Source: Metopolophium dirhodum (lineage: Eukaryota > Arthropoda > Insecta > Hemiptera > Aphididae). From it: a stretch of 64,000 nt of DNA. Position numbers and translations under genes: made by a program. Each line of letters starts with the position of its first letter. Within the stretch, counting starts at the first letter, position 1. Of this stretch, positions 1 through 13,348 are shown piece after piece. The stretch spans positions 1,674,001 to 1,738,000 of the forward strand of contig NC_083563.1 in the NCBI RefSeq assembly GCF_019925205.1, given 5' to 3'. A model generated the notes under the pieces. The model saw only the letters and a list, made by a program, of their open reading frames with translations, did not search any database and was not told where the DNA came from.

Positions 1-1619
1 GCACGTCTAATTTTTCGTAAAACTACGAAAATCGAAGTTTTTTTACATTGCACAGTGAGCAAAAGGCATATTTTTACAGTAATCATTTTTGTTGTTTTTT
101 TTTCAACCGCAAAGTGAATACCCAATGTGTATAATAATATAATATATTGTTCGTCGAAACAATCGCGGGGCGTGCGTATTATTATTTTAAAACGGATACA
201 ACTAAACGGACGACGTACAGAGAGAGTCGCGACCAAAAATGACCCCCGAGATTATATATGCTGTTTTATAATGTATAATTTGTGAAAGCTTTTCACGGGG
301 CCGAATACATACCTGCGCACACCTATATGCACATTAATTATTTCCGTGTTCAGCAAGCGCATAATCGCATCTCCCATTTGAAACCCCACACTAAGTGCTT
401 ATACTAATAATAATAATATGTGCCTGGTAAATTCTAGTGTATTAATCAAACGTAAAAATAGCGAACACATATCATAACAATGGCGAGCTTCTAAAAAACG
501 TTTAGAATTAATATCAAAAGTGCACGTGTCAAAGGAACCGTACAGGAAAATTGTATATTATTATGTAAATAAATATATACGATGTATTTTGCTTTCTATA
601 TAATATTGTGCGATTACAATGACATTATTTATGGTACATTAATCAATGATTCCGCGGAGCTGTTATACCTATATAAGTTGTACAGAAATATAATAAAAAT
701 CGAGGTATAGCCATGGTATACAAAACGTGTCTACAGTTTCGTTATGAAGATAAACGGTTTTTTTGAATGTCTTGTCATAGTCAAAATTAAATTTTAAACA
801 ACGTTTCGTTGCACTAAAACAATAAATAAACTGCCACAGCGGTGAAAGCATTTTACGCCGCTTTAAGCAAATTGTAAAGTAAAAGTTCGGTTTTGAATGC
901 CTTCGATAACGAGCGAGATAAATACCGCGAAACGCTAGGGGTTTGTCCGAGGCTTTAACTCTTATATATCCTCAATACCGAATACGACGATCCCGTCATT
1001 TGTCATCCTTATATTTGACACCTTGGATAATCTTCAACGTTCACGAGGTGAAAATATTTAACGATTTTAATTCAATTTTCACACCGATGTTTGTACACAC
1101 TATTATTTGATGTTTGAATTTCTAAAATGAAAATTGAACTATTGAAATGCGTATGTATAGCGCCATAGCGGTATAACTATATACAGTGTCATGAAACGAA
1201 CTTGTGATTAACTCAGTACTATTATACAATTTCTAAAGATTGATAATGATATGTAGTAAAAAAAATGTTGGTAGTTATCATCAGAAAATGTTTACACGTA
1301 TTGTACCTCAAAGTTGTATTTAAATTATTATTTACCAGATGCTTCGGTTTAACAGTTACATTAAACAAATTAAATTTAACCCGTCATCAAATGCCGTCGA
1401 TTTTTTCAATTTCATAATAGATTATTTACTCGCGTTATTTTATAACATTTGTACATCACGCTATATGGATTCGTCTAAATCATTCTTTCCGCGTTCAACA
1501 AACACGAAACGTAATTTTATATTTTTTCTTTATAGAGTTCGAGCCTTACAGTCATAATAATATTACACCACGGTTTAACTGTATATTAATTTTTCAATAT
1601 TGATATGAATACTACGTAC
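1..1619. other. AT-rich non-coding stretch, nothing recognised
   Basis: Only short open frames without exon-like borders are seen. The first 400 bases are somewhat richer in GC than the rest, but I see no motif to name. It may be intron or flank of the gene that owns the exon at 1620-1757. Confidence 0.4.
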
Positions 1620-1757
1620 CTGAAGCACACGAAGTCTGAGGACTACAGCGAATGGATAAATCTTCGGTTGCGACGTGTAGATCATTTTATCGTCTAATAA
1701 CATGTTATCTTCGTCGAGTATGATCACTTGTTCTTTCTTATGGTTCAGCCGGACCGC
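1620..1757 (-). CDS. Internal coding exon of an unrecognised gene
   Basis: On the minus strand a 138-base block is bounded by a good acceptor (TTATTGCAG) and a good donor (CAG|GTACGTAG). It reads through as exactly 46 codons in phase 0 at both ends. The peptide starts AVRLNHKKEQVIILDEDNML and ends YPFAVVLRLRVLQ. It mixes charged and hydrophobic residues and uses many G/C-ending codons (GTC, CGG, CTG, AAC, GTG, ATC, CTC, GAC), unlike the AT-rich surroundings. I do not recognise the family. No neighbouring exon could be joined with confidence, so its introns must be long or its partners lie left of the window. It could be an old pseudo-exon, but the fit of frame, splice signals and codon use makes a real exon more likely. 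Confidence 0.6.
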
Positions 1758-1818
1758 CTGCAATAATTATATTATAGATTCAAATACTTATAATACATTT
1801 ATTATATATTTACGCAAT

Positions 1819-2244
1819 CCCGGGCACAAAATAGTAAAAAAGTTAAAGTTAAGTTAACTTTTTAACTTTTTAAATTTAATTTTTATTAACTTAACTGATT
1901 TTCATTGATACAAACTTAATAAATATTTTAATCAAATCTAAATTACGTTAGCTTATGAATAATTAAATAATAAGTATAATAAAATTATAATTGATGATGC
2001 ACATTGAATAAACATTTACTTTTTATGATTAACCTAACCGTATTAGTGGTTATTTATGTATAATATAAGAAAAAAATAACTTTTAACTTAAGTTAATAAG
2101 TTAATTGTAAGTTTCCATATAACTTTTAACTTAAATGGGTTAAACAAAAAATTAGGATAACTATTAAATGTAAACTTTTTAAAATCAGTTTTCTATCAAC
2201 TTAACTTAAGTCAATAATTAAAAACTATCGCCAGCTTGTCCGGG
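1819..2244. mobile_element. Inverted-repeat element rich in AAGTTAA words
   Basis: The left end reads CCCGGGCACAAAATAG and the right end, reverse-complemented, reads CCCGGACAAGCTGGCG. Inside, both flanks carry runs of AAGTTAAAGTTAA / TTAACTTAAGT in opposite orientation, so the block can fold back on itself. There is no coding capacity. I could not find a clear target-site duplication, so the borders are approximate and the class (MITE-like DNA element) is inferred from shape only. Confidence 0.5.
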
Positions 2245-2686
2245 CTCGTATTCATACGTATACAAGCGCTTAACTATATTTCTGGGTGACAAATCACAAA
2301 CGGAATCGGTTTTAACGTTTTCTTTCGTGAAACATAATTTTATGTAATAAGTAATAGCAATGCCATACGCATTATATTTTAAATGTTATCGTGTCGTATT
2401 GTCGTTATTATTCGTCAAGACGTGTTAACGTAACGTATACGTTTTGTACTCTAAAATGAGATTTATACACTTTAATATGTATCGATGGATAGCGTATTGC
2501 AGTAATAATATGCGTTCTATTGGAACGACTGTACGATAATATATTGGATGACGAGTATAGTAATCAGAAGTTGTGTATACAAAGTCGAATAAAAAATAAC
2601 CGAATGAGCTATTTCTGTTTACTCTCATCACCAATACCTTTCTTTTCTTTTTTGTTATCTCATTTTTAAAACATAGTAAACTGTTT

Positions 2687-2690
<4 letters not shown>

Positions 2691-2720
<30 letters not shown>
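2691..2720. repeat. (TA)15 microsatellite
   Basis: Uninterrupted TA dinucleotides for 30 bases. Confidence 0.95.
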
Positions 2721-2723
<3 letters not shown>

Positions 2724-3945
2724 TCGACTATTTTTTAATGTTTTAATTTGTTTTATTGTTACAGCACCAACATATTATCATGGTTATTAGCTTACGATTT
2801 GATTATATAATTGTGTACATTAAGGGGTTTTTACAATGATGATTTTCGACTATATTATTAATTGCGTAAAGTGGTGTTGTATCACTATTATATTTGGTTC
2901 TATACGTGGTGTTACCGAATAAACATAAATTACATATTATTTATAATTTAATTGCATTATACAGAATACTATCCGACTGTTGCAATAACGAAAATAAAAG
3001 GTTGAAACATTAAACAAATTTCTACGTTATTTTTTTTCTCAGAAATATGATGCACATGAAGATTTTTATCGTCACCGGACTTAGAAATTTATGTGTCGCC
3101 TTTTTGAAAGGGGTGGTTTCTAAAAAACATTGTATAGTTTATATCTGTCGAAAATTGCAATACCATAAATCCAATGAATATCTTATAAGGGGTTGTCGTG
3201 TAACTATTACTTGTCGTGAATGGACGTGTTTTCAGTAATTTATTTTAACCTTTTGTGGTTCATTTTATTCATGCGTTGAAAATACAATAACCAAAAAATG
3301 TTAAGGAATACCTTGTTTTGTAGTTAAAAATAAGATCATTAGTGTTAAATAAAGCGCTATGAAAAGATTTTAAAACAAAAAAATAACGTGTCAATAACTT
3401 TACCTATTATATTACTATCAGATATATTGTAAAATGGTTCATTGATTGATTAGTTAAATAATTGTTTATTCAATATTAAAATCTAAAATGTATGTAAACA
3501 CGGTATATTTGTTTTAATGAATAATATTATTAAATATAATATTGACAAAAAATGAACCAACTAAAATTATTGAATATATTTTTTTTTTCATATTTATGGA
3601 CACATAATACAATATATATAATATTAGCTAAATCAACCCACTCACTCATTCGTCGCTACATCCTAAAAACTACAAAACGTATGAACTTTGAATTTGGAAT
3701 AGTGGTTCTTCTAATGATTTAGATATACAATTAGAAAGGATTTTCCGATATTCGCATTTTAAATAGGTGGTCAAACGGGGATCTTGAGTTTCACGATGTA
3801 AATTGAAATTTTTTTTTTGTATTTAATTGGTTTTTGCTGGTTACTCGGGCCGATCAAGTACAGTGATACTGCATGCATCAGATTGTCGCGCTTAGGGCAT
3901 CGAATAAATAAACAACCTACGTCTTAAAACCAAATATGTGTGTAT
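2721..3945. other. AT-rich non-coding stretch
   Basis: No gene or element with defined ends is seen. The 63-codon frame from 3047 has no coding-like composition or splice context. Confidence 0.4.
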
Positions 3946-4288
3946 GTATAGCTACTAGCTATTATATACTCAAAAACTACTCAACTGAATTTGAGAAAAA
4001 TCTCAGAGATGGTTTTTGGCGATGACAGGAAAGTTTGGAGAGTAAGAAGTTTCAACCACGCTAAAAAATATACCAAGTGCAAAATCCGACTTGTGGTTGC
4101 CCATATTTAGGTCGAATTATTTCACAAAGCTGGATACACTGACGCCGATTTGTCCGTGAACTGAGGTAGGTACACTAAAACAGAAATATACTCAAACCGA
4201 GGTACGCCTATATAGCACATAACCTAACCATATAGGATTTGCCACAAAAAAAAAACTGCACACGGGCAAAGCCGGGATATTCAGCTAG
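3946..4288. repeat. Dispersed repeat with a Helitron-like 3' end
   Basis: The block starts near AGCTACTAGCTA, continues with a CAAAAACTACTCAACTGAA segment and ends with GGGCAAAGCCGGG shortly before CTAG. A small GGC-AAA-GCC hairpin followed by CTAG is the usual 3' end of Helitrons, although similar words also end some RTE-type LINEs. The base after CTAG is G rather than the expected T. No coding region is present, so this would be a non-autonomous or decayed copy. Confidence 0.35.
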
Positions 4289-6519
4289 GTACTTGGTAAT
4301 TTAATATAACCAATGGTTATTAACCATGTCAGTATATTACCATAGTTATAATATAAAAAGTCTTATGCTTGAGTGTTTTAAAAACGTGAAGAATATACAT
4401 TTCATAGACTGAATAATTACTAATTAGTATTAAGTAAGTATACAATTAGTATAGAAATAATTATTATTATGTTAATTAATATGTAATTGTTAACGACATT
4501 TTTGGTACCGAAACACATTATGATTTGTGTAACACGGCGTGTTGAATAGGCAATTTAGGTTACCCCCTGTAGGTAGTAACGTCATTATGGCATACTACGT
4601 AGGTAGTAATTTTTATTAATTATCTCCCACTCGACATCTCATTTACAGAATTCGAAGTTGGCGCCAAACAAAAGAATACTTATTCATAATAATTGACGTC
4701 ATTGATTATATTTCCATCACATTTCGCAATAATAATATGTGAAGCACAAATGAAGAAGCCCGAACATTATTGATGGAAAATTGATTTTACAGACATGACA
4801 TGACTTTTTTTCAAAACTTTTGCTCAGAACAGTAGTGAATTATTTTATCGTGAATCAATTATAAACAAGCCACAAGACTCGCCCGATAAAGTATTGTTTA
4901 AATATATGGCGAGAATAACAAATGCAATTGGGCAATAACTATATCGTCATTCGAGTAAGGACTTAGACTATATTAATATAGTGAAGCAAAAATTAAAACG
5001 ACAGAATTTGAAGTAGAATTTTTTGGCCAGACACAGAACGTCCTTCGGCTATCCGCATAAACGTAAGAAAAATAATATAACGATTACTAACATTATTCTC
5101 ATATTATATGATTTTAGTGCGGTCACCACTATCGAAAATATTTCATTAAAAAATTTTATTATAAACATTTTTCAAAAAGTGAATAACAATATTATATACT
5201 ATATAGTTTATGACAATATTTTTGGCATCAAGAAGGGTCATTCATAGACTCAGTAGTGAACCTATACCTTATTTCATAATACACAAATTACTGTCAAACT
5301 GATATGACGTGACAATTTTCAGTTTAACGAAATATTTTTGAGTGCCATGACTTTCATTCATTTCATTCGTAAATTTATCTCTGTATAGGTAACGAATAAA
5401 CTATTCAATGATCGATCAACCAGTTTTTGTAAATTTGATCACTATCAAATATTAAATATTGTTCTAAAATACATACAATTTTATAGTATCCGATAAAAAT
5501 ATAGCATTGGTATAGGCAAGCCGGTTAATTTTGCTCCAGTGCTGCGGTTTCAATATTGACGTAAACGATAAAATTTTCCGTCATTTTTCTATAAGCACAA
5601 AAAAAATTTCGAAACGTAAATGTATGTCAGTTTTTGAACTCCCTGATAATTTCTTTTAAATTAAGATTAAAAATAAATTAAATACGTTTGAGATAAGTTT
5701 AAACAAAGTAAAGCTAATATGTATAATATGATATTTGGTGGTTTTTTAAAATTTAATATAAAATATGAATGTATTTGCAAAAACAAAATGAAAATGTCGT
5801 AATTCTATTTAACGAATTCCTCTATAATACAAATTTTTGTTGTTCCCCATGATACTTCGTTGTATAATATTATAGAAGTTTCACTGTGTATAATATTTTA
5901 AATATTTTATTATTAATATAGTATATTATGTAAAGCATAATACATATATTGGCACTCTGACATAGGGCATAAAAAAACATATTTGTAGGTAGTGATAATA
6001 ATTTTTGACTACCAAAAAAATATATTTTTTAAAGTGGAATCGTGCGTGATTATTACAATATATTTATTTGTTCTATAAACCTGTGTTACTGTCGTAGGTA
6101 TGCTCCTCTCGGTTCACTCGTATAATATACTGCCAATAATAATATTATAAAAGTAAAGCAAATTAAAATTGAGAGTCTATATTATTTATGATGTAGGGTA
6201 TGACGGGGTAACTCATTTATTGCATCAACGTTATTACATTTTTTCCTGTGGTGGTCTGTTTTTATAAGATCGTAATAAATATTAATACCATAAATATGTA
6301 ATAAATACTGTGTCTTTAAACTCGATTTACTTCTATAATTAACCAAAATATTGTCAACAATTTTTTCTACAAATTAAAAATTATAATAATTATTAAATTA
6401 CGACACAATTAATAAACAAATAAGTCCTAAACAACTATATTATTATGCGATTATTATGATCGATTGATTTTTAATTTTGTTTTCTTTCAAAATCAATAAT
6501 CTTGTTTTTCTTAATTGTC
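4289..6519. other. AT-rich non-coding stretch
   Basis: I see no convincing gene. The open frame from 5023 (74 codons) begins in a short GC-richer patch but soon becomes Asn/Ile-rich, as random AT-rich frames do. Confidence 0.4.
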
Positions 6520-6776
6520 CATAGAAAATATAAATTTTGGGGGGGACTTGTGAGGCTACGCCCCCCTGAATTTAACAAACCACACTAGATGTCAAAATAA
6601 ATTGTGTATTTTAATATACCTATATATACTTGGTGCCTCTGCTAGAATAAAGTAGGAGTACTGAGTAGCCCCCAGTTAGTAGGTCGAAGCGTTTAAAAAT
6701 GTATGCTTATGCTAATGGATAAGACAAAAATGTTAAGCCCCCCCCCCCCACGGATGTGACCAAATATCCGCCTATG
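6520..6776. mobile_element. Non-autonomous hAT-type element (257 bp)
   Basis: The right end, reverse-complemented, starts CATAGGCGGATATTTGG, and the left end starts CATAG followed by a decayed stretch and GGGGGGGACTTGTGAGGC. The flanks are TAATTGTC (6512-6519) and TAATTTTC (6777-6784), an 8-bp duplication with one mismatch, as expected for hAT insertions. Both subterminal blocks resemble those of the larger element at 49,990-51,197 (GGGACTTG then a C-run; a C-run then ACCAAAT), so the two belong to one family. There is no coding region. A run of 12 C sits at 6738-6749. Confidence 0.75.
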
Positions 6777-9700
6777 TAATTTTCATTATGATTACCTAAT
6801 GAACCTAATAATATTAAACATCAAAATAATTGCGTTCAAATACGAAACAAAAATGAACATATATTATTATACTATCATTACAATTTCATATTTGATAAAT
6901 CAAAATTTAATTGCGTAAAATACACCACAATATTATTAACACATTTTATACGGACTGCGTGAGACTAATAGATAGAGCTTTCTATTCAGAAAATCCACAA
7001 TTTATTGTATAGCCTGATATTTAATTTGATTATTAACACGAGGGGAAACAAATTTAATAACTAGGAAATATAATGACGTGCTCAAGTTACGGACAATTTT
7101 TGTTTCGCCGAGTTTTTGTTTCACATATTATAGGTACTGACTATGCATAACTATTACGTAGGACTCCTTTTAATATACCTACCTTTAATCAAATCATTTT
7201 ACGTAGACAAAGAAACTTCTTTAAATGGAACTTTATAAGGTCTACTAAGTGAATCGCATACCTACGCACTAAATTGTAGCACTTCTGACATCAATATTAA
7301 AGTTAACATTTTCAACTTCATCATTATTTTTGAGAGCTGGTGTCACCTGACCCATCACATTTCTTCATACGTCCAGTAGTTTATGTCACCGCATTTGCCC
7401 TTTAGTTTTATATGCGTGTATGACGCTGCGGATTGTGAACAAATTTCAAATTATAAAACATTTAAAAGTGTAGATATATGTGCCTATATGAAATATATTT
7501 TCAATATAATTTCAACTAAAAAGTTCATTCAAATAGAAATATTTAACAAGCACTTTAAAATGAATATACTTTTTTTAAGTCGGGTACACATATTAATCAT
7601 ATTAAAAATATGATATGTTATAGAGTGGATATTAGAGATAAACCAGGACTAGTTTGTTTTATTTATAACAGACCCAATGTTGGACACCCGTTGTGTAAAT
7701 TAGCTTGCATTACATTTTTAATTAAATTAAAAATTTGTGAACATATAAAAACTTATAAAAATTCTATGTAGAGTACAAAAATGTTCGTTGAACATTTTTA
7801 CGATGTCAGTATTATAAAATTGAACCGATGAAAATGTCAATATTCTCTAAGTTTTAATTTTTCCAATTAGAAAAAATTAGTAATGGTCTATTAAAATGCA
7901 TGTGATATTGCACAGTTTATATGACGTTATTTGAAAATTTTATGGAAAATTCTAAAAATGACCTCAATATATTGAGAACCGTTTTTGCAAGATATTCTAT
8001 CGATTGTTATGTGGTCACATAAAACTTATGAAGCAGTTTTTCTACCAAAAAAACATGATCAAATATACCAAATAATAAAAAAATAAAAACGCATCATTGT
8101 TGAACCAATACATTTCTCGCTTCTCTTAGAAACTTAAATAAAATATAATATGATCTATATAAAAGATAGAACATTGTATGTATAGAATTTTAAGTAAAAC
8201 AAAATAAATTATTCTGAAGATGACAAAACTGTCGTATTGTGGTTGATATCGAAAGAAAGCTGACAACTGTGGATAGATAGACGTGACAGAAAAAATATAA
8301 AAATATAAACATATAGGTATAAGAAAAAAATACATACGCTTATAAACGAAATTAAATAAATCTGTGTTAACATGGTGATTTTATTATTTTATTTTCGGCT
8401 AGAACTTTGATAAAAATTATGTAATTTTATGGGTTTTGTCGGTCTTAGGTCTTTATGTGATCGTTGAACTCTAAACATATTTAAGATCGTTATTATTTTT
8501 TTTTTGAAAATAATAAAACATACTTGTTATACATGTTACACATTACAAATATAATATTGTATAAAAACATAATTACAAAATATTTGCCCTCTGACATGCG
8601 AAACATTAATTTTTCAAAAATAATTCGCAAAAAAAATATCTAAGTCACGTTTGAGCCATGCTTTGAAGAAGACGATTATTTTTTTAAAAACATTTATTCG
8701 TTTATACAACACGATCATTAAAAGCGAGCATTACGACAATATTATTGTGTTGTAGCTCCGGACCACCGAAATACAGAGAAAGACGAATGACTTCCTCTCT
8801 AAACATCCGGTATGATACTATTAATACAACCGTTACGTCAAAGCAAATACTGCCTTTAAAAATAAAAACAAAATCATTGAAAGATTTCCGATATTCGTAG
8901 AACACCAAGCCATATAATTTATTGTTATTACATAAAGTAATAAACTCCTCTAGAAACATTAAATACCTAACGTTTGCAAAAATGTCATTCATGTTGAAAA
9001 CTCCGTGTTGATAACTCATAATAATAATAATAATAATAATAATATGTCATCGTCTAAAAGTTTCTAAATATTATGTCGAAAAAATAACCGTAAACCTCTG
9101 AGAAATCGCATATTATTGGAATGATTGTCGTAATAAAAAAAAAAAAACTATAAATTAAAAATGACACCGCAGGCAGGACGCAGAGAGGACGGCAGAATCA
9201 ATACATCACGCACGTTTATCTCGAATCATTCGCCTCATAAATCATTACTTTTGAAAAACGATTATATGTTTGCTTTGTACGTTTTAATAACTAAGCCATA
9301 TACGACCTATTATACCCAATGCGTTAAACGCGTATAAAAGTCAATTAAAAAGTACAAATTAGTAATTAAAATGGAATATTATGTATGAAATGTACACAAT
9401 AAATATCCGTAATTAGTGCTGATTCCACAGTAATAAATATTTTTATATAAAACCGTAGAATAAGACGCTTAATGGGCTGAAGGCACGTGCATATTTTTAT
9501 TTCAGTGGGTCATTATATTTTTGGTTTTATTTTAGTCATGCACGAGAACGCACACATATTCGGGCAGTAATGATCTATAAAATTCAAAATGACCGTTATA
9601 TATATTGTGTCAATGGAGATAGTAAACCATCGATGGTAAATGTCATCTAAATCACAATATTTAAAGAATTTACGATTCAATTTCGATAGTGGTTTCCCGA

Positions 9701-12700
9701 GCAATACGAACCTAACCTACTAACGAAACTCAGTTTAGTTGTTTCCCCTGTATTACAGGAAAATATGGTTTTAAATATTTAATCTGCTTGGTTAGGTCTG
9801 GAAATTGAAGACCATGTTACTTATATCATAATATCAATTACAGTATGCAATAAATTAAAAAATTATTTACTCTTAAATTAACCGACCCTTTCTAATGTAC
9901 AAGTCTGTTAAAATAGAATAATAGTACCTACTTCAGATTGTCTGAAAGAATACAGGGTCCGCGACTTCATCTGTCCGCGTCGGCGTTGGATAGCGCCGGT
10001 GCATTATTATTTGAACTTATAAGGAAAGGTCTTCAAATTTAAGAAGTATTGTACGTAGTGAATGTATGAATAATTATACATATTAATGGTTAAATGAAGT
10101 AATACGAGAAATCTCGTATGAACCGATTAAGTACACAAAAGTAAGAATCCTATTAAAACAAATCTAAAAGTAACTTAGTTAAAAGATCTCCTTGGATTCG
10201 TACTCGAAACGGATGTACTTAATGAAAAAATGTTGACTAAGTTGCTATTGAGATTTTTTAACTCAAGTTAAAATAATTAAAAAAGTAGTAAGTTTAATGA
10301 TTCTACGCGTATAAACCGAAAAACCATTAAACCGTCCATACGGGACTTGAACATTAAAAAACATTCTAGATAATTTCTATCAGGTCTGTATATTGATAAC
10401 AATGTTCGAATGAATATTTGTAGTTGTGAAAATTTTGAAGTTTCAAGATTGATCGTTTATTCTGAATTATAACAAAATAACCCAAATTGATTTTTTTTAG
10501 AAACCGGTATGCCGTAAATTTCACTTTTTTCCTTCGCGATTGTTAATAGTTTTTTTCCGCGAGTCTACATGAAACTTTTAGAGTACTTCTTTCTTTTGTA
10601 TAGAAAAAAAAATGATAACTGACAAAACTAACTAACTTAGTATAACTAAAAAAATAAACACATATCGTTGTAAATCAAATACGCGTTATTCGTTTCGTTA
10701 AAAAAAATTACATACGAAATTTGAAAAGGTTAGGAAAATATTTTATCTCATTTCTTTAACAATGAAAAACGAGAACGAGCTTAATATGGGACACGTTTCG
10801 TATAGAAAATATGTAAAAGCAATAGGTACGCATCGATTTTACGGGGAAAAAAATCAACAAATAAATATAAATCGGTATTTTTTTCTCGATACAATACTAG
10901 ATTTTCCGATCAAGTTCAATTTGCACGGAGCCAATGTTGAGTATTTCCAATTTCATGTTTCCACATATATTTATTAATATTTAATGTACATAACATTGAC
11001 TTATATTGTATACACCGATTAAAAATAGTAAATACTATATTGTGCATTTGTACAATAATGTAATTTTATAAATTACGCGACTAAAGTATGTGGGTAATTT
11101 CAAACATTTTATTTTTATTTCGTTCAGAATAATTTTAACATAATATTATAACCAATTCGAAAGTTTCGCAATAGGCTCCAAGGTATATAATATATACATA
11201 GGTATTATATATACATAATATCCTACAGTATACAGCGTTTACTGTTCCGATGATAAAATAAACAACATTGAAAAAATACTTAAAGATTTCATTACCTATA
11301 TATATATAATTAAAGGTAATTTAATAAAATCTACGACTTTAGAATTTCGTTTTTATATCAACCCCGAGCTACTTAGCTAAACGTTTTTCGAAATTAAATT
11401 ACCAAAGTAATTTCCGATCAATACTTCACTACCCGGCCACAATATACCGGAATAAGGGCAAGTGTAACAATGTTTAATGAGATTGCAATTAATTCTCTGT
11501 TTACTTAATATTTAATAGTACTACAAACATATTTTACACTTGAAAAACAAACAAACATATAATTATGGATTGATTCACTGCAGTTCACCACATAATATAT
11601 TAATTAAAATATGATCTGTTTGAGTCTGTTTCATTGTGAATTATAACACAACAGTGGAAAGCACCGCAGTAATGACAAACATTGCAAACATTCTTCATTG
11701 AAACAAATGGTATTATTTCAGCGCGATGTAATGCTATAATATATATATTTATAGTTCGTACCCACATGATTTGTATATACCGTAGCAAAATAATGTGTCG
11801 TGATTTTATTGGTGTACGTTTATGCTTGTGATGATAGTGGTTTTGAAAACTGTTTAAACAATTCATTTTACGAGAAAAAATCATACGCATGGTTAGGTTA
11901 TATGCAGGTATATAAAAAAAAAAAAAAAACGAAACAAGAAATTGTTTAAAACATATTATTATTATGTTTTATGAACGTAGATTTTCACACGATAGTTTCG
12001 TGTTTGTTTATAATATCTCGTAGTATTATGACGAAATAGTAATATATTGTAATGTAGGTACCGTAAAAGATGAACAAACGAATTTCAAAACATAACATAC
12101 GTTCAACGCTCGTTGAAAGTTTGTTTATTTAGAGCAGGATATTCAAATTTAGTAAGTAGTGAGTATATTATAAACATAAATATAAACTAAATTCAAGATA
12201 TTCTTAGATAACCACGTGGCTACGTCAGAAGTTCCATTGGACTACTACCAGAACGTTTTTGTTTAGGTGAACTGAAAAGGGTATTTAACCCTGTCATTTA
12301 CATCATCCATCCATCCCTCCCTCCCTGCTTATTATTAATCATACAAAAGGCGTATAAATGGGAATATTATGTAAAACATGTATATGCATTCAAAAAGTTT
12401 AATGCGTTTTTAATTCCATTTTTAAATATATACGTGTTTTTATAAAGTTTGCGGTCTAACTATATACACTTTACTATAGACTTTAAACTTTATACAAACA
12501 CCTTATACATATATCAATATAAGCATACTAAAGTCTACGTTGTACGAAAATTCAAAATACGAAAATCTTGACGGTAATGCTGCAACGGAGAATACATAAT
12601 TTGTTCACGGTGTCAAAATACAACTGCATGTATTTAAAAATAGAATACAGAAAAATAAGTCTAGGCGAGATGTTAATGCAAATAGGTAATGCAAATTCCT

Positions 12701-13252
12701 ATTTCGATCTAGAAAATATAATATGTGACCTTTTAACCGGACAAGTATCGGTAGGAAAAGAGAACGATTGCAATAAAGCTAGAAAACGGAAAATGAAATA
12801 AGAAAAAGGTAGACGTTTTTTTTTTTTAAAAAGTATGCTAAGCCGTTCTGGTTTACTAAATTTAAAAAGAATTCTTCAAAAGTTTCACCGTAATAAATTT
12901 GTGTGTGGAGGTGAAACAACTTTGTGGGTATAAAATATCAGAGAATATCTTCAGACCTGTATTTACTGTTAAATTATTATAATATATTTCTCAGTATTTT
13001 TTTTTTTCTTAAATGCATTAACGGAGTGAAAACGCAATTACCAATTTAAAATATGTAAACGTTCTAATTAATACTGTTTCACAAAACTATATACAAATTA
13101 GTATGATATAAAATCAGTATTTTTATTTCAAATTGTTTTAATAATTTCATTTCATTGTCGTTGTGTATGTATAATTAATAATTAAATGCAAACAAGTACC
13201 CATATAATATCATCGTCTCTCTATATTTATTTCCTTCAGTATTATGACATAC
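6777..13252. other. Long AT-rich stretch without a supported gene
   Basis: A decayed end of the TCTGAGCGGAGCGA repeat family lies near 8091-8130 (minus). An (ATA)n run lies at 9018-9044. A GC-richer patch of unknown nature lies at 9955-10005. The longest frame is 105 codons at 8702-9019 (minus); it matches no family I know and is within what chance gives in this much AT-rich DNA. Confidence 0.4.
9018..9044. repeat. (ATA)n microsatellite
   Basis: Nine consecutive ATA units. Confidence 0.9.
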
Positions 13253-13348
13253 CGTTTTATATTGTTGTGTGTCAACTGTCATTACAATTTTAAGAATAAA
13301 ACAGTGCTTCAATACATACGAATACGTGGTCGGTAAATCAGACACGTC
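13253..13348 (-). CDS. Weak exon candidate, unknown product
   Basis: The minus strand shows an acceptor TGTTGCAG at the right and a donor ACG|GTATGTC at the left, enclosing 96 bases that read as 32 open codons. The peptide begins DVSDLPTTYSYVLKH and ends TVDTQQYKT. It could belong to the same transcript as the exon at 1620-1757, also phase 0 and on the same strand, but nothing in the sequence joins them. Splice-like words are common here, so this may be chance. Confidence 0.25.

Noticed and set aside
8702..9019. 105-codon minus-strand frame as a small protein gene
   Set aside because: Length is within chance expectation for this much AT-rich DNA; no signal peptide, domain or exon-like border.
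9955..10005. GC-rich patch as a LINE or exon fragment
   Set aside because: Too short to assign; no frame with splice borders or tail.
11885..11905. GGTTAGGTTATATG and similar TTAGG words as telomeric repeat
   Set aside because: Only one or two units occur at any place; no array.
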